NCBI GenBank assembly: GCA_002449695.1
Contig: DJXI01000016.1
Location: forward strand, 1 to 29,226
Direction: 5' to 3'
Source: Verrucomicrobia bacterium UBA7008
Lineage (GTDB): Bacteria; Verrucomicrobiota; Kiritimatiellia; RFP12; UBA1067
Length of the DNA: 29,226 nucleotides
Shown here piece by piece: positions 22,367 to 29,226 of the stretch; the first letter of the stretch is position 1; each line of letters opens with the position of its first letter. The notes beneath the pieces are model-generated. The model saw nothing but the letters and a program-made list of their open reading frames with translations. It ran no database searches and was not told where the DNA came from. The translations under genes were made by a program, and so were the position numbers.

Positions 22367-24100
22367 ATGAAGAAAAACCTGTTCCTGCTTGCTGCGTTCC
22401 TGTGCGCGTCCGCGTTCGCGGGCGAAAAGATCTACCTGTGGCCGGAGGGCCGGATGCCCGACGCCCAGCCGCACCAGATCGCCGCGATGACGGATGTCGC
22501 GCGCGCCGACGGTTTCAATCCCGACGACTGGCGGCGGCCCTACATCGAATGGCTCGAACCGCCCGCGGCCGAGGGGCGGACCGACGTCTGCGTGATCCTC
22601 ATCTCGGGCGGCGGCTACCAGAACCAGTGCGACGTGCGGCACGTCCAGAACTGGAGCCGCGAACTGACGAAGCTCGGCGTCACGTGCGTCAACCTCGTCC
22701 ACCGCACGCCGCGCCCGACGGGTCTGCCCATCTACCAGAGCGCGTGGGAGGACGGCCAGCGCGCCGTGCGGCTCGTGCGCCGCGCGGCCGCCGAACGCGG
22801 GTTCGATCCCGAGAAGATCGGCACGATGTCGATGAGCGCGGGCTCGCATCTGGCAACGCTGCTCGCGACGAGTTCGCAGACGCCCGCGTACGCGCCCGTC
22901 GACGCGGCGGACGACACGCCGTGCCACCTCAACTTCGCCTGCACCTTCGCCATCGCCTACGCGCTGACCGACGGGTACGGCGTCCCGAACACGCGCGGCG
23001 GCGACGCCGTGGACGCGCGGCTGTCGGACGTCTTCCGGTTCGACGCGAAGACGTGCCCGATGTGGATGTCGCACGGCGGCCGCGACCCCTATTCGCCGAT
23101 GAGCTCGACGCGCGTCTACCGCGAGCTGCGCAAGCGGAAGATCCCGGCCGAGCTCCACCTCTATCCCGACAAACCCCACGGGGTGTTCGGCTTCGAGCGC
23201 GCCGTGGAATTCCTGCGGCAGATGGCGATCCTGCCGCGCGGCGAGGAGGTCGCGCTGATGGACCGCTATCCGTCGGACGCGGCGCGCGCCCACTACGCGA
23301 AGGAAGCGATCTGGCCGGAAGGGAAGATGCCTGATGTGCAGACCAACCAGTGCACGCCCTACCTCGAATGGCACGTCCCGTCCAACGTGACGACGCGCGC
23401 GATCCAGATCATCTGGTCGGGCGGCAGCTACAAGGGCAACAGCCCGAACGGCTTCGAGGTCGCGCCGCTGCGCCGCTACCTGAACGAGAAGGGCATGGCG
23501 GTCGTGACGGTGAAGTACCGCACGCCGCGGCCGGCCGCGCCGCTCGCGAAGCACACGACGGCGTGGGAGGATATCCAGCGCGCCATCCGCCTCGTGAAGC
23601 GCGAGGCACCCGCGCGCGGGCTCGATCCGGACCGCATCGGCATCATGGGCTCGTCGGCGGGCGGCCACCTGGCGCTCATGGGCGCGACGACGTCGAAGAC
23701 GAACGCCTACCTGCCGATCGACGAGCTCGACAAGAAGGAGAATCCGTCCGTCGCCTGGGCGGTCGCGATCTATCCCGCCTACGCGCTCACGGACGGGCTG
23801 GAGCACGGCAACGCGCACGGCGGCAACGAGGACGACGACCGGCTCGCGCCGGAGTTCGCCTTCGACCTCGCGACGTGCCCGATCCTCTTCGTCCACGGCG
23901 ACGCCGACGGCTGGGCGGCGATGAATTCGGTCAAGGCGTGGGAGCAGCTGCGGCGCATGGGCATCCAGGGCGAGCTCCACACGCTCGCCCTGCGGCCGCA
24001 CTGCTTCCAGCGCGACGCCGCGCCCGGCACCGGCAGCTACACGTTCATGGACCGCGTCTGGGAGTTTCTCACGGCCAAGGGGTTTCTCGCGGAGCCGTGA
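22367..24100 (+). CDS. Secreted tandem alpha/beta-hydrolase (esterase-like)
   Basis: A 577-residue protein with a signal peptide (M-K-K-N-L-F-L-L-A-A-F-L-C-A-S-A-F-A-G). GGAG (22355-22358) 8 nt upstream supports the ATG at 22367 over 22361 or 22325. Two homologous hydrolase domains of about 280 residues are joined: 'WPEGRMPDAQ...RTPRP...AWEDGQRAVRLVRR...MSMSAGSHLA' and 'WPEGKMPDVQ...RTPRP...AWEDIQRAIRLVKR...GSSAGGHLA'. The nucleophile Ser lies in S-x-S-x-G in domain 1 and G-x-S-x-G in domain 2. The His is probably in 'KPHGVFGF' and 'RPHCFQRD'. Such enzymes are acetyl-xylan or feruloyl-type esterases; here it follows rhaB by a short gap and may deacylate pectin or hemicellulose. The substrate is unproven. 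Confidence 0.82.
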   Translation: MKKNLFLLAAFLCASAFAGEKIYLWPEGRMPDAQPHQIAAMTDVARADGFNPDDWRRPYIEWLEPPAAEGRTDVCVILISGGGYQNQCDVRHVQNWSRELTKLGVTCVNLVHRTPRPTGLPIYQSAWEDGQRAVRLVRRAAAERGFDPEKIGTMSMSAGSHLATLLATSSQTPAYAPVDAADDTPCHLNFACTFAIAYALTDGYGVPNTRGGDAVDARLSDVFRFDAKTCPMWMSHGGRDPYSPMSSTRVYRELRKRKIPAELHLYPDKPHGVFGFERAVEFLRQMAILPRGEEVALMDRYPSDAARAHYAKEAIWPEGKMPDVQTNQCTPYLEWHVPSNVTTRAIQIIWSGGSYKGNSPNGFEVAPLRRYLNEKGMAVVTVKYRTPRPAAPLAKHTTAWEDIQRAIRLVKREAPARGLDPDRIGIMGSSAGGHLALMGATTSKTNAYLPIDELDKKENPSVAWAVAIYPAYALTDGLEHGNAHGGNEDDDRLAPEFAFDLATCPILFVHGDADGWAAMNSVKAWEQLRRMGIQGELHTLALRPHCFQRDAAPGTGSYTFMDRVWEFLTAKGFLAEP

Positions 24101-24142
24101 GCGGCGGCGCGGACGGCGGACGGCACGACAGGAGGCGAACGG

Positions 24143-25072
24143 ATGACGATTGACGAGCTGAACGAAATTGTGGAGTCGGGCGACATCGACGAGTTCATCC
24201 GCGTCTGCGAGGCGCGGCAGTGCAAGGAACTGTCGAAGATCGCCGACCGGATCACGGACACGAAGGGCGTGCGGCTCGTCCTGCTGACGGGCGGCTCGTC
24301 GGCGGGCAAGACGACGACGGCGAAGCGCCTGTGCACGCAGCTGCGCGTCAACGGCGTGCCGGCCGCGATGCACCTGTCGACGGACGACTACTTCGTGGGC
24401 AACGCGCGCAACCCGAAGGACGCGAACGGCGACTACGACTACGAGACGATCGAGGCGGTCGACCGCGCGCGGCTCGTGCGCGACCTGACGGCGCTTTTGG
24501 GCGGTGCGCCGGTCCATCTGCGCCGGTTCGATTTCGTGGCGCACGACGGCTTCGACGCGCCGCGCCCGACGCGCCTGCCGGACGGCGGCGTGGTGGTGCT
24601 CGAAGGGCTGCACGCGCTCAATCCGCGGCTCGTGGAGGGGCTGCCCGCCGCGTGCGGCTTCCGCCTCTTCATCGAGCCGAAGACGCAGCTGGAGATTTTC
24701 GCGACGACGCGCCTGCCGTCGCGCGACGCGCGGCTCGTGCGGCGGCTCGTGCGCGACCACCAGTTCCGCAAGATGGATCCGCTGACGACGTTTCGCATGT
24801 GGCCGAAGGTGCTCGCGGGCGAGGAGAAGTGGATCGATCCGTTCCGCAGCCTGGCGGATGCGGAATTCGACTCCGCGCTCGAATACGAGCTCGCGGTCCT
24901 GAAGCCGTACGTGGCGGGGCTGCTCGCGCGCGTCCTCCTGCGCAACCGCGACGAGGTGCGCGCGCAGACGCTGTCGATGCTCTTCGAGGCCATCGTCGCG
25001 ACCGATCCCGTGAAGGTGCCGGGCGATTCGATCCTGCGCGAGACGATCGGCGGCAGCCTGCTCGAATACTGA
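24143..25072 (+). CDS. Uridine kinase-like / phosphoribulokinase-family P-loop kinase
   Basis: A 309-residue protein with a strong Shine-Dalgarno (AGGAGG, 24130-24135). After about 45 mostly helical residues comes a Walker A loop 'LLTGGSSAGKTTTAKRL' (about 47-63), then 'HLSTDDYFVG' (Asp-Asp, as in uridine kinases), 'DYDYETIEAVD', 'VVVLEGLHALNPRLVEGL' and 'RDARLVRRLVRDHQFR'. This is the pattern of the uridine kinase relatives that in other bacteria carry an N-terminal TGS/threonyl-tRNA-synthetase-like part. Here only the kinase and a short helical leader remain. It should transfer phosphate from ATP to a nucleoside or similar hydroxyl compound. A PHP phosphatase gene follows after 8 nt. Confidence 0.82.
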   Translation: MTIDELNEIVESGDIDEFIRVCEARQCKELSKIADRITDTKGVRLVLLTGGSSAGKTTTAKRLCTQLRVNGVPAAMHLSTDDYFVGNARNPKDANGDYDYETIEAVDRARLVRDLTALLGGAPVHLRRFDFVAHDGFDAPRPTRLPDGGVVVLEGLHALNPRLVEGLPAACGFRLFIEPKTQLEIFATTRLPSRDARLVRRLVRDHQFRKMDPLTTFRMWPKVLAGEEKWIDPFRSLADAEFDSALEYELAVLKPYVAGLLARVLLRNRDEVRAQTLSMLFEAIVATDPVKVPGDSILRETIGGSLLEY

Positions 25073-25080
25073 GGCGGACG

Positions 25081-25884
25081 ATGCGCGCGAACTTCCACAC
25101 CCATTCGACCTGGTGCGACGGCGCGAACACGCCGGAGGAGCTGATCCGCGGCGCGATCGACAAGGGCTTTTCGGCGCTCGGCTTCTCCAGCCACGCGATG
25201 CTGCCGGGCGACCTGCTCGACTGGCCGCTGACCGCGGCAAAAGTGCCGCGGTACGGTGCCGAGATCCGCGCGCTCGCCGAAAAATACCGCGATCGCATCC
25301 GGATCTTCTGCGGCGTCGAGGCCGACTACATCCCGGGCGGCGTCGCGACGCCCGACCGCGCGGTGTACGCGGCGCTGAAGCCCGACTACATCATCGGCTC
25401 CGTCCACTTCGTCCTGTCGCCCGACGGGGAGCTGGCGGCCGTCGACAAGTCGCCGGAAAGCCTCGTCGCCGACGTGGCGGCGCATTTCGGCGGCGACTGG
25501 GAAGCGTATGTCAGGGCGTATTTCGCGGCGGAGCGCGCGATGGCGGCCGACTGCGACTTCGACGTCATCGGCCATCCCGATCTCGTGCGGAAGTTCAACG
25601 GGCGGCTGAAGTCCTTCGACGAGACGGCGCCGTGGTACGAGGAGGAGCTGGAGAAGACGGCGGCGGCGTTCGCGGCGAGCGGCAGGCTGGTGGAGGTCAA
25701 CACGGGCGCGATCGCGCGCGGGTGGATGGACGACGCCTATCCGTCGGCCGCGTTCCGCGCGCGGCTGCGCGCGCACGGCGTGAAGTTCATCCTGAGCGCC
25801 GACGCCCATTTCGTAGTGGCGCTCGACTGCGCGTTCGACCGATTCGCCGACGCCGAATCGTTCGTCACGCCGGTCTGGATCTAA
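25081..25884 (+). CDS. PHP-domain phosphatase, histidinol-phosphatase-like
   Basis: A 267-residue PHP protein. Metal ligands are visible in order: 'NFHTHSTWCDG' (H6, H8), 'GFSSHAML' (H38), 'IFCGVEADYI' (Glu near 78), 'IIGSVHFV' (His near 106), 'DVIGHPDLV' (His near 164) and 'ILSADAHF' (Asp and His near 240). The arrangement matches HisK/HisJ-type histidinol phosphatases, last-but-one step of histidine synthesis. No other his genes are in the window, and PHP enzymes also act on other phosphate esters, so the substrate is only probable. It starts 8 nt after the kinase gene, most likely in one operon. Confidence 0.85.
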   Translation: MRANFHTHSTWCDGANTPEELIRGAIDKGFSALGFSSHAMLPGDLLDWPLTAAKVPRYGAEIRALAEKYRDRIRIFCGVEADYIPGGVATPDRAVYAALKPDYIIGSVHFVLSPDGELAAVDKSPESLVADVAAHFGGDWEAYVRAYFAAERAMAADCDFDVIGHPDLVRKFNGRLKSFDETAPWYEEELEKTAAAFAASGRLVEVNTGAIARGWMDDAYPSAAFRARLRAHGVKFILSADAHFVVALDCAFDRFADAESFVTPVWI

Positions 25885-25918
25885 GTGCACGTTGCGCGCC
25901 GCGTCGTCCTTTGGACGG

Positions 25919-25930
25919 GGGGGCGCCCCC
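25919..25930. repeat. Perfect GC palindrome in the intergenic region
   Basis: GGGGGCGCCCCC, with outer GTCGT (25901-25905) and ACGAC (25933-25937) able to pair further out. No T-run follows. It lies between the phosphatase stop and the DUF177 promoter and may end or insulate transcripts. Confidence 0.4.
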
Positions 25931-26003
25931 AAACGACATGTGCGGCCCCCGGCGGGCGGAAAAATTCAGAAAAATTCCGTTCTCCCACGGAGGGCGGAAT
26001 TTT

Positions 26004-26012
26004 TGATATACT
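26004..26012 (+). promoter_or_regulatory. Extended -10 promoter of the DUF177-rpmF-plsX genes
   Basis: TG (26004-26005), A, TATACT (26007-26012), 11 nt before ATG 26024. The in-frame reading through it is L-I-Y-Y-P-E-P-M, the same layout as at glyS and the aminotransferase gene. Confidence 0.75.
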
Positions 26013-26023
26013 ATCCCGAACCG

Positions 26024-26473
26024 ATGAAGAAGGAAGAGTCAGACAACCGGCTGCTGATTGACGTCGCGCGGCTCGATCCCGAGGGGGAAGACCTCTCGGG
26101 CGAGGTCGATATCGTCGATCTGGACGAGGAATTCGTCAAGCCGTTCGGCGGCGTGCGCTACCGGCTGCACGCCCAGCTCTTCGGCACGGAACTGCTCGTG
26201 CGCGGCCGGCTGGAACAGGATTTCGATCTTGTGTGCAGCCGCTGTGGAAAGGATTTCGACACGACGGTGCACGTCGACGACTTCACGGCGTCGGTTCAGG
26301 TCGGCGAGCAGGACGAATGCGCCGATTTGACCTCCGACGCGAGAGATAGTATAATACTCGCCCTGCCGACCTACCCGCTCTGCGCGCCGGACTGTCCGGG
26401 CATCGAGCAGAAGGTCGAACGGACGCGCGACGACCGCTGGGGCGCGCTGGACGGATTGAAGATTTCGAAGTGA
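26024..26473 (+). CDS. DUF177 (YceD-like) protein
   Basis: A 149-residue acidic protein of the DUF177/YceD family, which sits directly before rpmF in very many bacteria and is linked to 23S rRNA and ribosome assembly. Marks: 'VRGRLEQDFDLVCSRCGKDFDT' with the C-x2-C pair (about 71-74), and the second pair in 'LCAPDCPGIEQ' near the C-terminus, together a likely zinc site. 'WGALDGLK' at the end is typical. The start is set by the promoter 11 nt upstream; a longer reading from 25892 runs through the promoter. A TATAAT (26350-26355) lies inside the gene but lacks the TG extension. rpmF follows after 40 nt. Confidence 0.85.
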   Translation: MKKEESDNRLLIDVARLDPEGEDLSGEVDIVDLDEEFVKPFGGVRYRLHAQLFGTELLVRGRLEQDFDLVCSRCGKDFDTTVHVDDFTASVQVGEQDECADLTSDARDSIILALPTYPLCAPDCPGIEQKVERTRDDRWGALDGLKISK

Positions 26474-26513
26474 TTCGAATTGACAAGAACAAGAAAGAAC
26501 AAGGAGAACAGAC

Positions 26514-26696
26514 ATGGCCAGTCCTAAGAACCGGGTATCGAAGATGCGCAAGCGCCAGCGGGTTGCCTCGCTGGAGAAGCCGATTTTGGCGTCGGTGTCG
26601 ACCTGCCCCGCGTGCGGCGCGGCGAAGCGTTCGCACCGCGCGTGCCCGAAGTGCGGCACCTACAAGGGTCGCAAGGTGATCGCCGTCGAGGCGTAA
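26514..26696 (+). CDS. rpmF: Ribosomal protein bL32
   Basis: A 60-residue 50S protein. It starts 'ASPKNRVSKMRKRQR' and has a zinc ribbon C31-x2-C34 and C44-x2-C47 with 'CGTYKGRKVI' after it; it is the Cys-containing (C+) form. AAGGAG (26499-26504) lies 9 nt upstream. The neighbour order DUF177-rpmF-plsX is the common bacterial order. Confidence 0.97.
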   Translation: MASPKNRVSKMRKRQRVASLEKPILASVSTCPACGAAKRSHRACPKCGTYKGRKVIAVEA

Positions 26697-26715
26697 ACCC
26701 GCGCGGAGCGAGGCG

Positions 26716-27771
26716 ATGACGCGCGTTGCGCTGGATGCGATGGGGGGCGACTACGCCCCCAAGCAGATTGTCGTCGGGGCGGTCGAGGCCGCCTGCGAGA
26801 TTCCCGACGTCAAGATCCTGCTTGTCGGGCAGCTCTCGGCGATCCAGCAGGTGATCGACGGTTTCTCCAAGGACCGCCGCGCACTCGCGCAGCGCGCGAT
26901 CGAAAAGGGCACGCTGGAGATCATCCACGCGCCCGACGAGGTGGAGATGACCGACGAGCCGGTCGAGGCGGTCCGCAAGAAGAAGGACTGCTCGATCAAC
27001 GTCGCGATGCGGCTCGTCAAGGAGCAGCGCGCCGACGTGTTCGTCTCGGCGGGCAACTCCGGCGCGGTCGCGACGAGCGCCATCCTCACCCTCGGCCGCA
27101 TCCGCGGCGTGAAGCGGCCGGCGATCGCGATGATCCTGCCGACGGCGACGCCGGGGCGTCCGCTCCTGCTGCTCGACTCGGGGGCGAACATGGACTGCCA
27201 TCCCGAATGGCTGGCGCAGTGGGCGATCATGGGCAGCGTCTACGCGAAGACGGTGCTCGGGCGCGAGCAGCCGGCGGTCGGCCTCGTGTCGATCGGGACG
27301 GAGGAGTGCAAGGGCAACTCGCTCGTGCACGAGACGTTCCCGCTCATCAAGGAAATCAACGGCATCAACTTCGTCGGCAACATCGAGGGCCACGACATCT
27401 GCGGCGGCCATCTTGACGTGGCGGTGGCGGACGGTTTTGTCGGCAACGTCATCCTCAAGTCTATCGAATCGGTCGCGCACGCGATCGGCGGCTGGCTGAA
27501 GGCGGAGCTGAAGAAGAGCCTCTTCCGCAAGATCTGCGCGCTCCTCCTGAAGGGCGCGTTCAAGGCGCTGAAGCGCCAGATGGATCCCGAGGTCTACGGC
27601 GGCGCGCCGCTTCTGGGCGTGCCGGGCGCGGTCATCATCACCCACGGCAACTCGACCCACAAGGCGATTTTCTACGCCGTGCAAGCCGGCGTCGCTGCGG
27701 CGACCAACGACGTGTCGGGGCTTATCGAAAAAGCGATCGCCGAACACGCCGAGGGCGCGACGAAGCAGTAA
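26716..27771 (+). CDS. plsX: Phosphate acyltransferase PlsX
   Basis: A 351-residue enzyme that makes acyl-phosphate from acyl-ACP for phospholipid synthesis. It begins '[21 protein letters not shown]', the signature of the family, and contains '[20 protein letters not shown]', '[29 protein letters not shown]' and '[11 protein letters not shown]', all conserved. Length is normal. It starts 19 nt after rpmF. Its stop overlaps the start of leuS (TAATG), so leuS replaces the usual fabH/fabD partner at this place. Confidence 0.96.
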   Translation: MTRVALDAMGGDYAPKQIVVGAVEAACEIPDVKILLVGQLSAIQQVIDGFSKDRRALAQRAIEKGTLEIIHAPDEVEMTDEPVEAVRKKKDCSINVAMRLVKEQRADVFVSAGNSGAVATSAILTLGRIRGVKRPAIAMILPTATPGRPLLLLDSGANMDCHPEWLAQWAIMGSVYAKTVLGREQPAVGLVSIGTEECKGNSLVHETFPLIKEINGINFVGNIEGHDICGGHLDVAVADGFVGNVILKSIESVAHAIGGWLKAELKKSLFRKICALLLKGAFKALKRQMDPEVYGGAPLLGVPGAVIITHGNSTHKAIFYAVQAGVAAATNDVSGLIEKAIAEHAEGATKQ

Positions 27772-29226
27772 TGGGCGACTATAATTTTTCTGCCATCGAG
27801 AAGAAGTGGCAGAAGTTCTGGCTGGAGAACAAGACCTTCAGGACGGAGGACGGCGGCGACAGGCCGAAGTTCTACTGCCTTGACATGTTCCCGTATCCGT
27901 CGGGCGCGGGCCTCCACGTGGGGCACCCCGAGGGCTACACGGCGACGGACATCCTCTGCCGCTACAAGCGGATGAAGGGCTTCAACGTCCTGCACCCGAT
28001 GGGCTGGGACGCGTTCGGGCTCCCCGCCGAGCAGTACGCGGTCGAAACGGGCACGCATCCCGCGATCACGACGAAGAAGAACATCGACCGCTTCCGCGAG
28101 CAGATTCGCTCGCTCGGCTTCTCCTACGACTGGGACCGCGAGGTCAACACGACCGATCCGAAGTACTACAGGTGGACGCAGTGGATTTTCGAGCAGCTTT
28201 ACAAGAAGGGGCTCGCCTACGTCGCGGAAGTGCCGGTCAACTGGTGCCCCGCGCTCGGCACGGTGCTCGCGAACGAGGAGGTCATCGACGGCAAATCGGA
28301 GCGCGGCAACCATCCCGTCATCCGCCGGCCGATGCGCCAGTGGATGCTGAAGATCACCGAATACGCCGAGCGGCTCCTGAAGGATCTCGACACGCTCGAC
28401 TGGCCCGAGGGCGTCAAGGAGATGCAGCGCAACTGGATCGGCAAGTCCACGGGCGCGCTGGTGGACTTTAAAGTTGTGGCCGAACGCAGTTCGGCCATCT
28501 CCGCTGGAACGGACGGGGCCTCTGGCGGCCCCGCATCCCGGCCTGTGGAGGATGTCATTACCGTTTATACCACCCGCTGCGATACGCTCTTCGGCGCGAC
28601 GTACATGGTCATGAGCCCGGAGCACGCGCTCGTGAAGAAGTGGCTGGAGGCGGGCGTGCTCAAAAATGCCGACGAGGTGACGGCCTACCAGAAGAAGGCC
28701 GCGTCGAAGAGCGACCTCGAGCGCACGGAGCTCAACAAGGAAAAGACCGGCGTCAGGCTGGCAGGCGTCGCGGGCGTCAACCCCGTCAACGGCGAGGCGC
28801 TGCCGATCTTCATTTCCGACTACGTGCTCGCGAGCTACGGCACGGGCGCGATCATGGCCGTGCCCGCGCATGACGAGCGCGACTTCGATTTCGCCAAGGT
28901 CTTCGGCCTGCCGATCTACCAGGTGGTGGCGCCGGCCGGAAAAGCTAACTCCGAAAAGTCCGATGGCTCCGCTAACGCTGCGCCTTCTGTAAATGCCGGA
29001 GCGTTAGCGAAGGCTTCGGATAATTCGGAGTTGATTTCTCGCGTCCCCTACACCGGCAGCGAGGCTTTTACCGACATCGCCACGGGCGTGATGGTCAATT
29101 CCGGCTTCCTGAACGGCCTCTCCGTCGAGGCGGCGCGCCCGGCGATGATCAAGTGGCTGGAAGAAAAGGGCGTCGGCCGGGCGAAGACGCAGTACAAGCT
29201 GCGCGACTGGCTCTTCTCGCGCCAGC
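27771..29226 (+). CDS. leuS: Leucyl-tRNA synthetase (5' part, runs off the window)
   Basis: The first 485 residues of LeuRS, which charges tRNA-Leu and edits mischarged tRNA. The frame is open to the window edge. The catalytic start '[23 protein letters not shown]' contains the HIGH-type motif H49-V-G-H52. '[16 protein letters not shown]' follows, then '[15 protein letters not shown]' and '[12 protein letters not shown]'. The editing domain has the T-rich segment '[16 protein letters not shown]' (264-279), with Cys where Pro is usual. The last visible part '[11 protein letters not shown]' returns to the catalytic domain. Two extra segments are not expected: about 25 residues at 236-261, and about 29 residues at 393-421. 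Both are encoded by palindromic repeats and lie in or near the editing domain. The start overlaps the plsX stop. Confidence 0.95.
   Translation, partial: MGDYNFSAIEKKWQKFWLENKTFRTEDGGDRPKFYCLDMFPYPSGAGLHVGHPEGYTATDILCRYKRMKGFNVLHPMGWDAFGLPAEQYAVETGTHPAITTKKNIDRFREQIRSLGFSYDWDREVNTTDPKYYRWTQWIFEQLYKKGLAYVAEVPVNWCPALGTVLANEEVIDGKSERGNHPVIRRPMRQWMLKITEYAERLLKDLDTLDWPEGVKEMQRNWIGKSTGALVDFKVVAERSSAISAGTDGASGGPASRPVEDVITVYTTRCDTLFGATYMVMSPEHALVKKWLEAGVLKNADEVTAYQKKAASKSDLERTELNKEKTGVRLAGVAGVNPVNGEALPIFISDYVLASYGTGAIMAVPAHDERDFDFAKVFGLPIYQVVAPAGKANSEKSDGSANAAPSVNAGALAKASDNSELISRVPYTGSEAFTDIATGVMVNSGFLNGLSVEAARPAMIKWLEEKGVGRAKTQYKLRDWLFSRQ
28477..28533 (+). repeat. Palindromic repeat inside leuS, first insert
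   Basis: Perfect arms TGGCCGAAC (28477-28485) and GTTCGGCCA (28489-28497) around GCA. A second hairpin CGGGGCC (28514-28520) / GGCCCCG (28527-28533) follows. The 26 bases from 28477 match 4912-4937 at 24 positions. The insert codes [18 protein letters not shown] and is in frame. Confidence 0.8.
28947..29032 (+). repeat. Palindromic repeat inside leuS, second insert
   Basis: Outer arms AACTCCGAA (28947-28955) and TTCGGAGTT (29024-29032); inner arms CGCTAACGCT (28970-28979) and AGCGTTAGCG (29000-29009). The left half shares AACTCCGA and CTAACG-Y-TGCGCC-Y-TCTG with 2053-2097, in the same coding frame (N-S ... D-G ... N-x-A-P-S). Confidence 0.8.

Noticed and set aside
26350..26355. TATAAT inside the DUF177 gene as a separate promoter for rpmF
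   Set aside because: It lacks the TG extension and any -35, and lies about 160 bases before rpmF; it may be chance, although an internal promoter cannot be fully excluded.

Overview
This 29.2 kb window comes from a high-GC bacterium. All 27 protein genes that I accept lie on the + strand. Gene content and style suggest a free-living or gut-type member of the PVC group, most likely Kiritimatiellota/Verrucomicrobiota-like: a single-chain glycyl-tRNA synthetase, WG-repeat and alkaline-phosphatase-superfamily proteins, secreted glycan-degrading enzymes, arabinose and rhamnose catabolism, and REP/RAYT debris. That placement is inference, because no 16S gene is present.

Layout. Bases 1-2300 are a lower-GC accessory patch with REP-like palindromes, a RAYT transposase remnant, a WG-repeat gene and a small membrane-protein ORF whose end is made of repeat DNA. 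Bases 2362-6621 hold glyS followed by a tightly packed double-domain glycosyltransferase, an HNH protein and an ArgA-like acetyltransferase. A tRNA-Pro follows, with integration-site-like repeats downstream, then a small triple zinc-knuckle protein (7151-7408). Bases 7642-10240 hold yqeY, a GT4 glycosyltransferase and a phosphodiesterase-like protein. Next come a secreted GH35-like glycosidase, a CTAG-rich period-8 repeat, ilvD, an FGGY kinase with araD, rpsL-rpsG with a strong terminator, a PLP aminotransferase, a secreted protein with a poly-Asp tail overlapping ispE, and a tRNA-Gln overlapping the end of ispE. The window closes with rhaB, a tandem esterase, a uridine-kinase-like gene, a PHP phosphatase, DUF177-rpmF-plsX and a 5' part of leuS that runs off the edge.

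Three themes stand out. (1) One extended -10 promoter, TGATATACT, occurs eight times in this GC-rich DNA, with close variants TGGTATAAT (twice) and TGATACAAT (once). In several cases it lies 7 or 11 nt before the start codon, which implies leaderless or near-leaderless mRNAs. It also creates false 'MIYY' N-termini when read as protein. (2) Palindromic repeats sit in frame inside protein genes: one family is shared by the glycosyltransferase and leuS, and a second by leuS, the small membrane ORF and the left edge. This resembles the Rickettsia palindromic elements in principle. (3) Genes overlap in unusual ways: ispE starts inside the poly-Asp codons of its upstream neighbour and ends inside a tRNA.

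Functionally the window mixes housekeeping genes (translation, isoprenoid, phospholipid and branched-chain amino-acid synthesis) with plant- or host-glycan use (GH35, esterase, arabinose and rhamnose kinases) and surface-glycan assembly.
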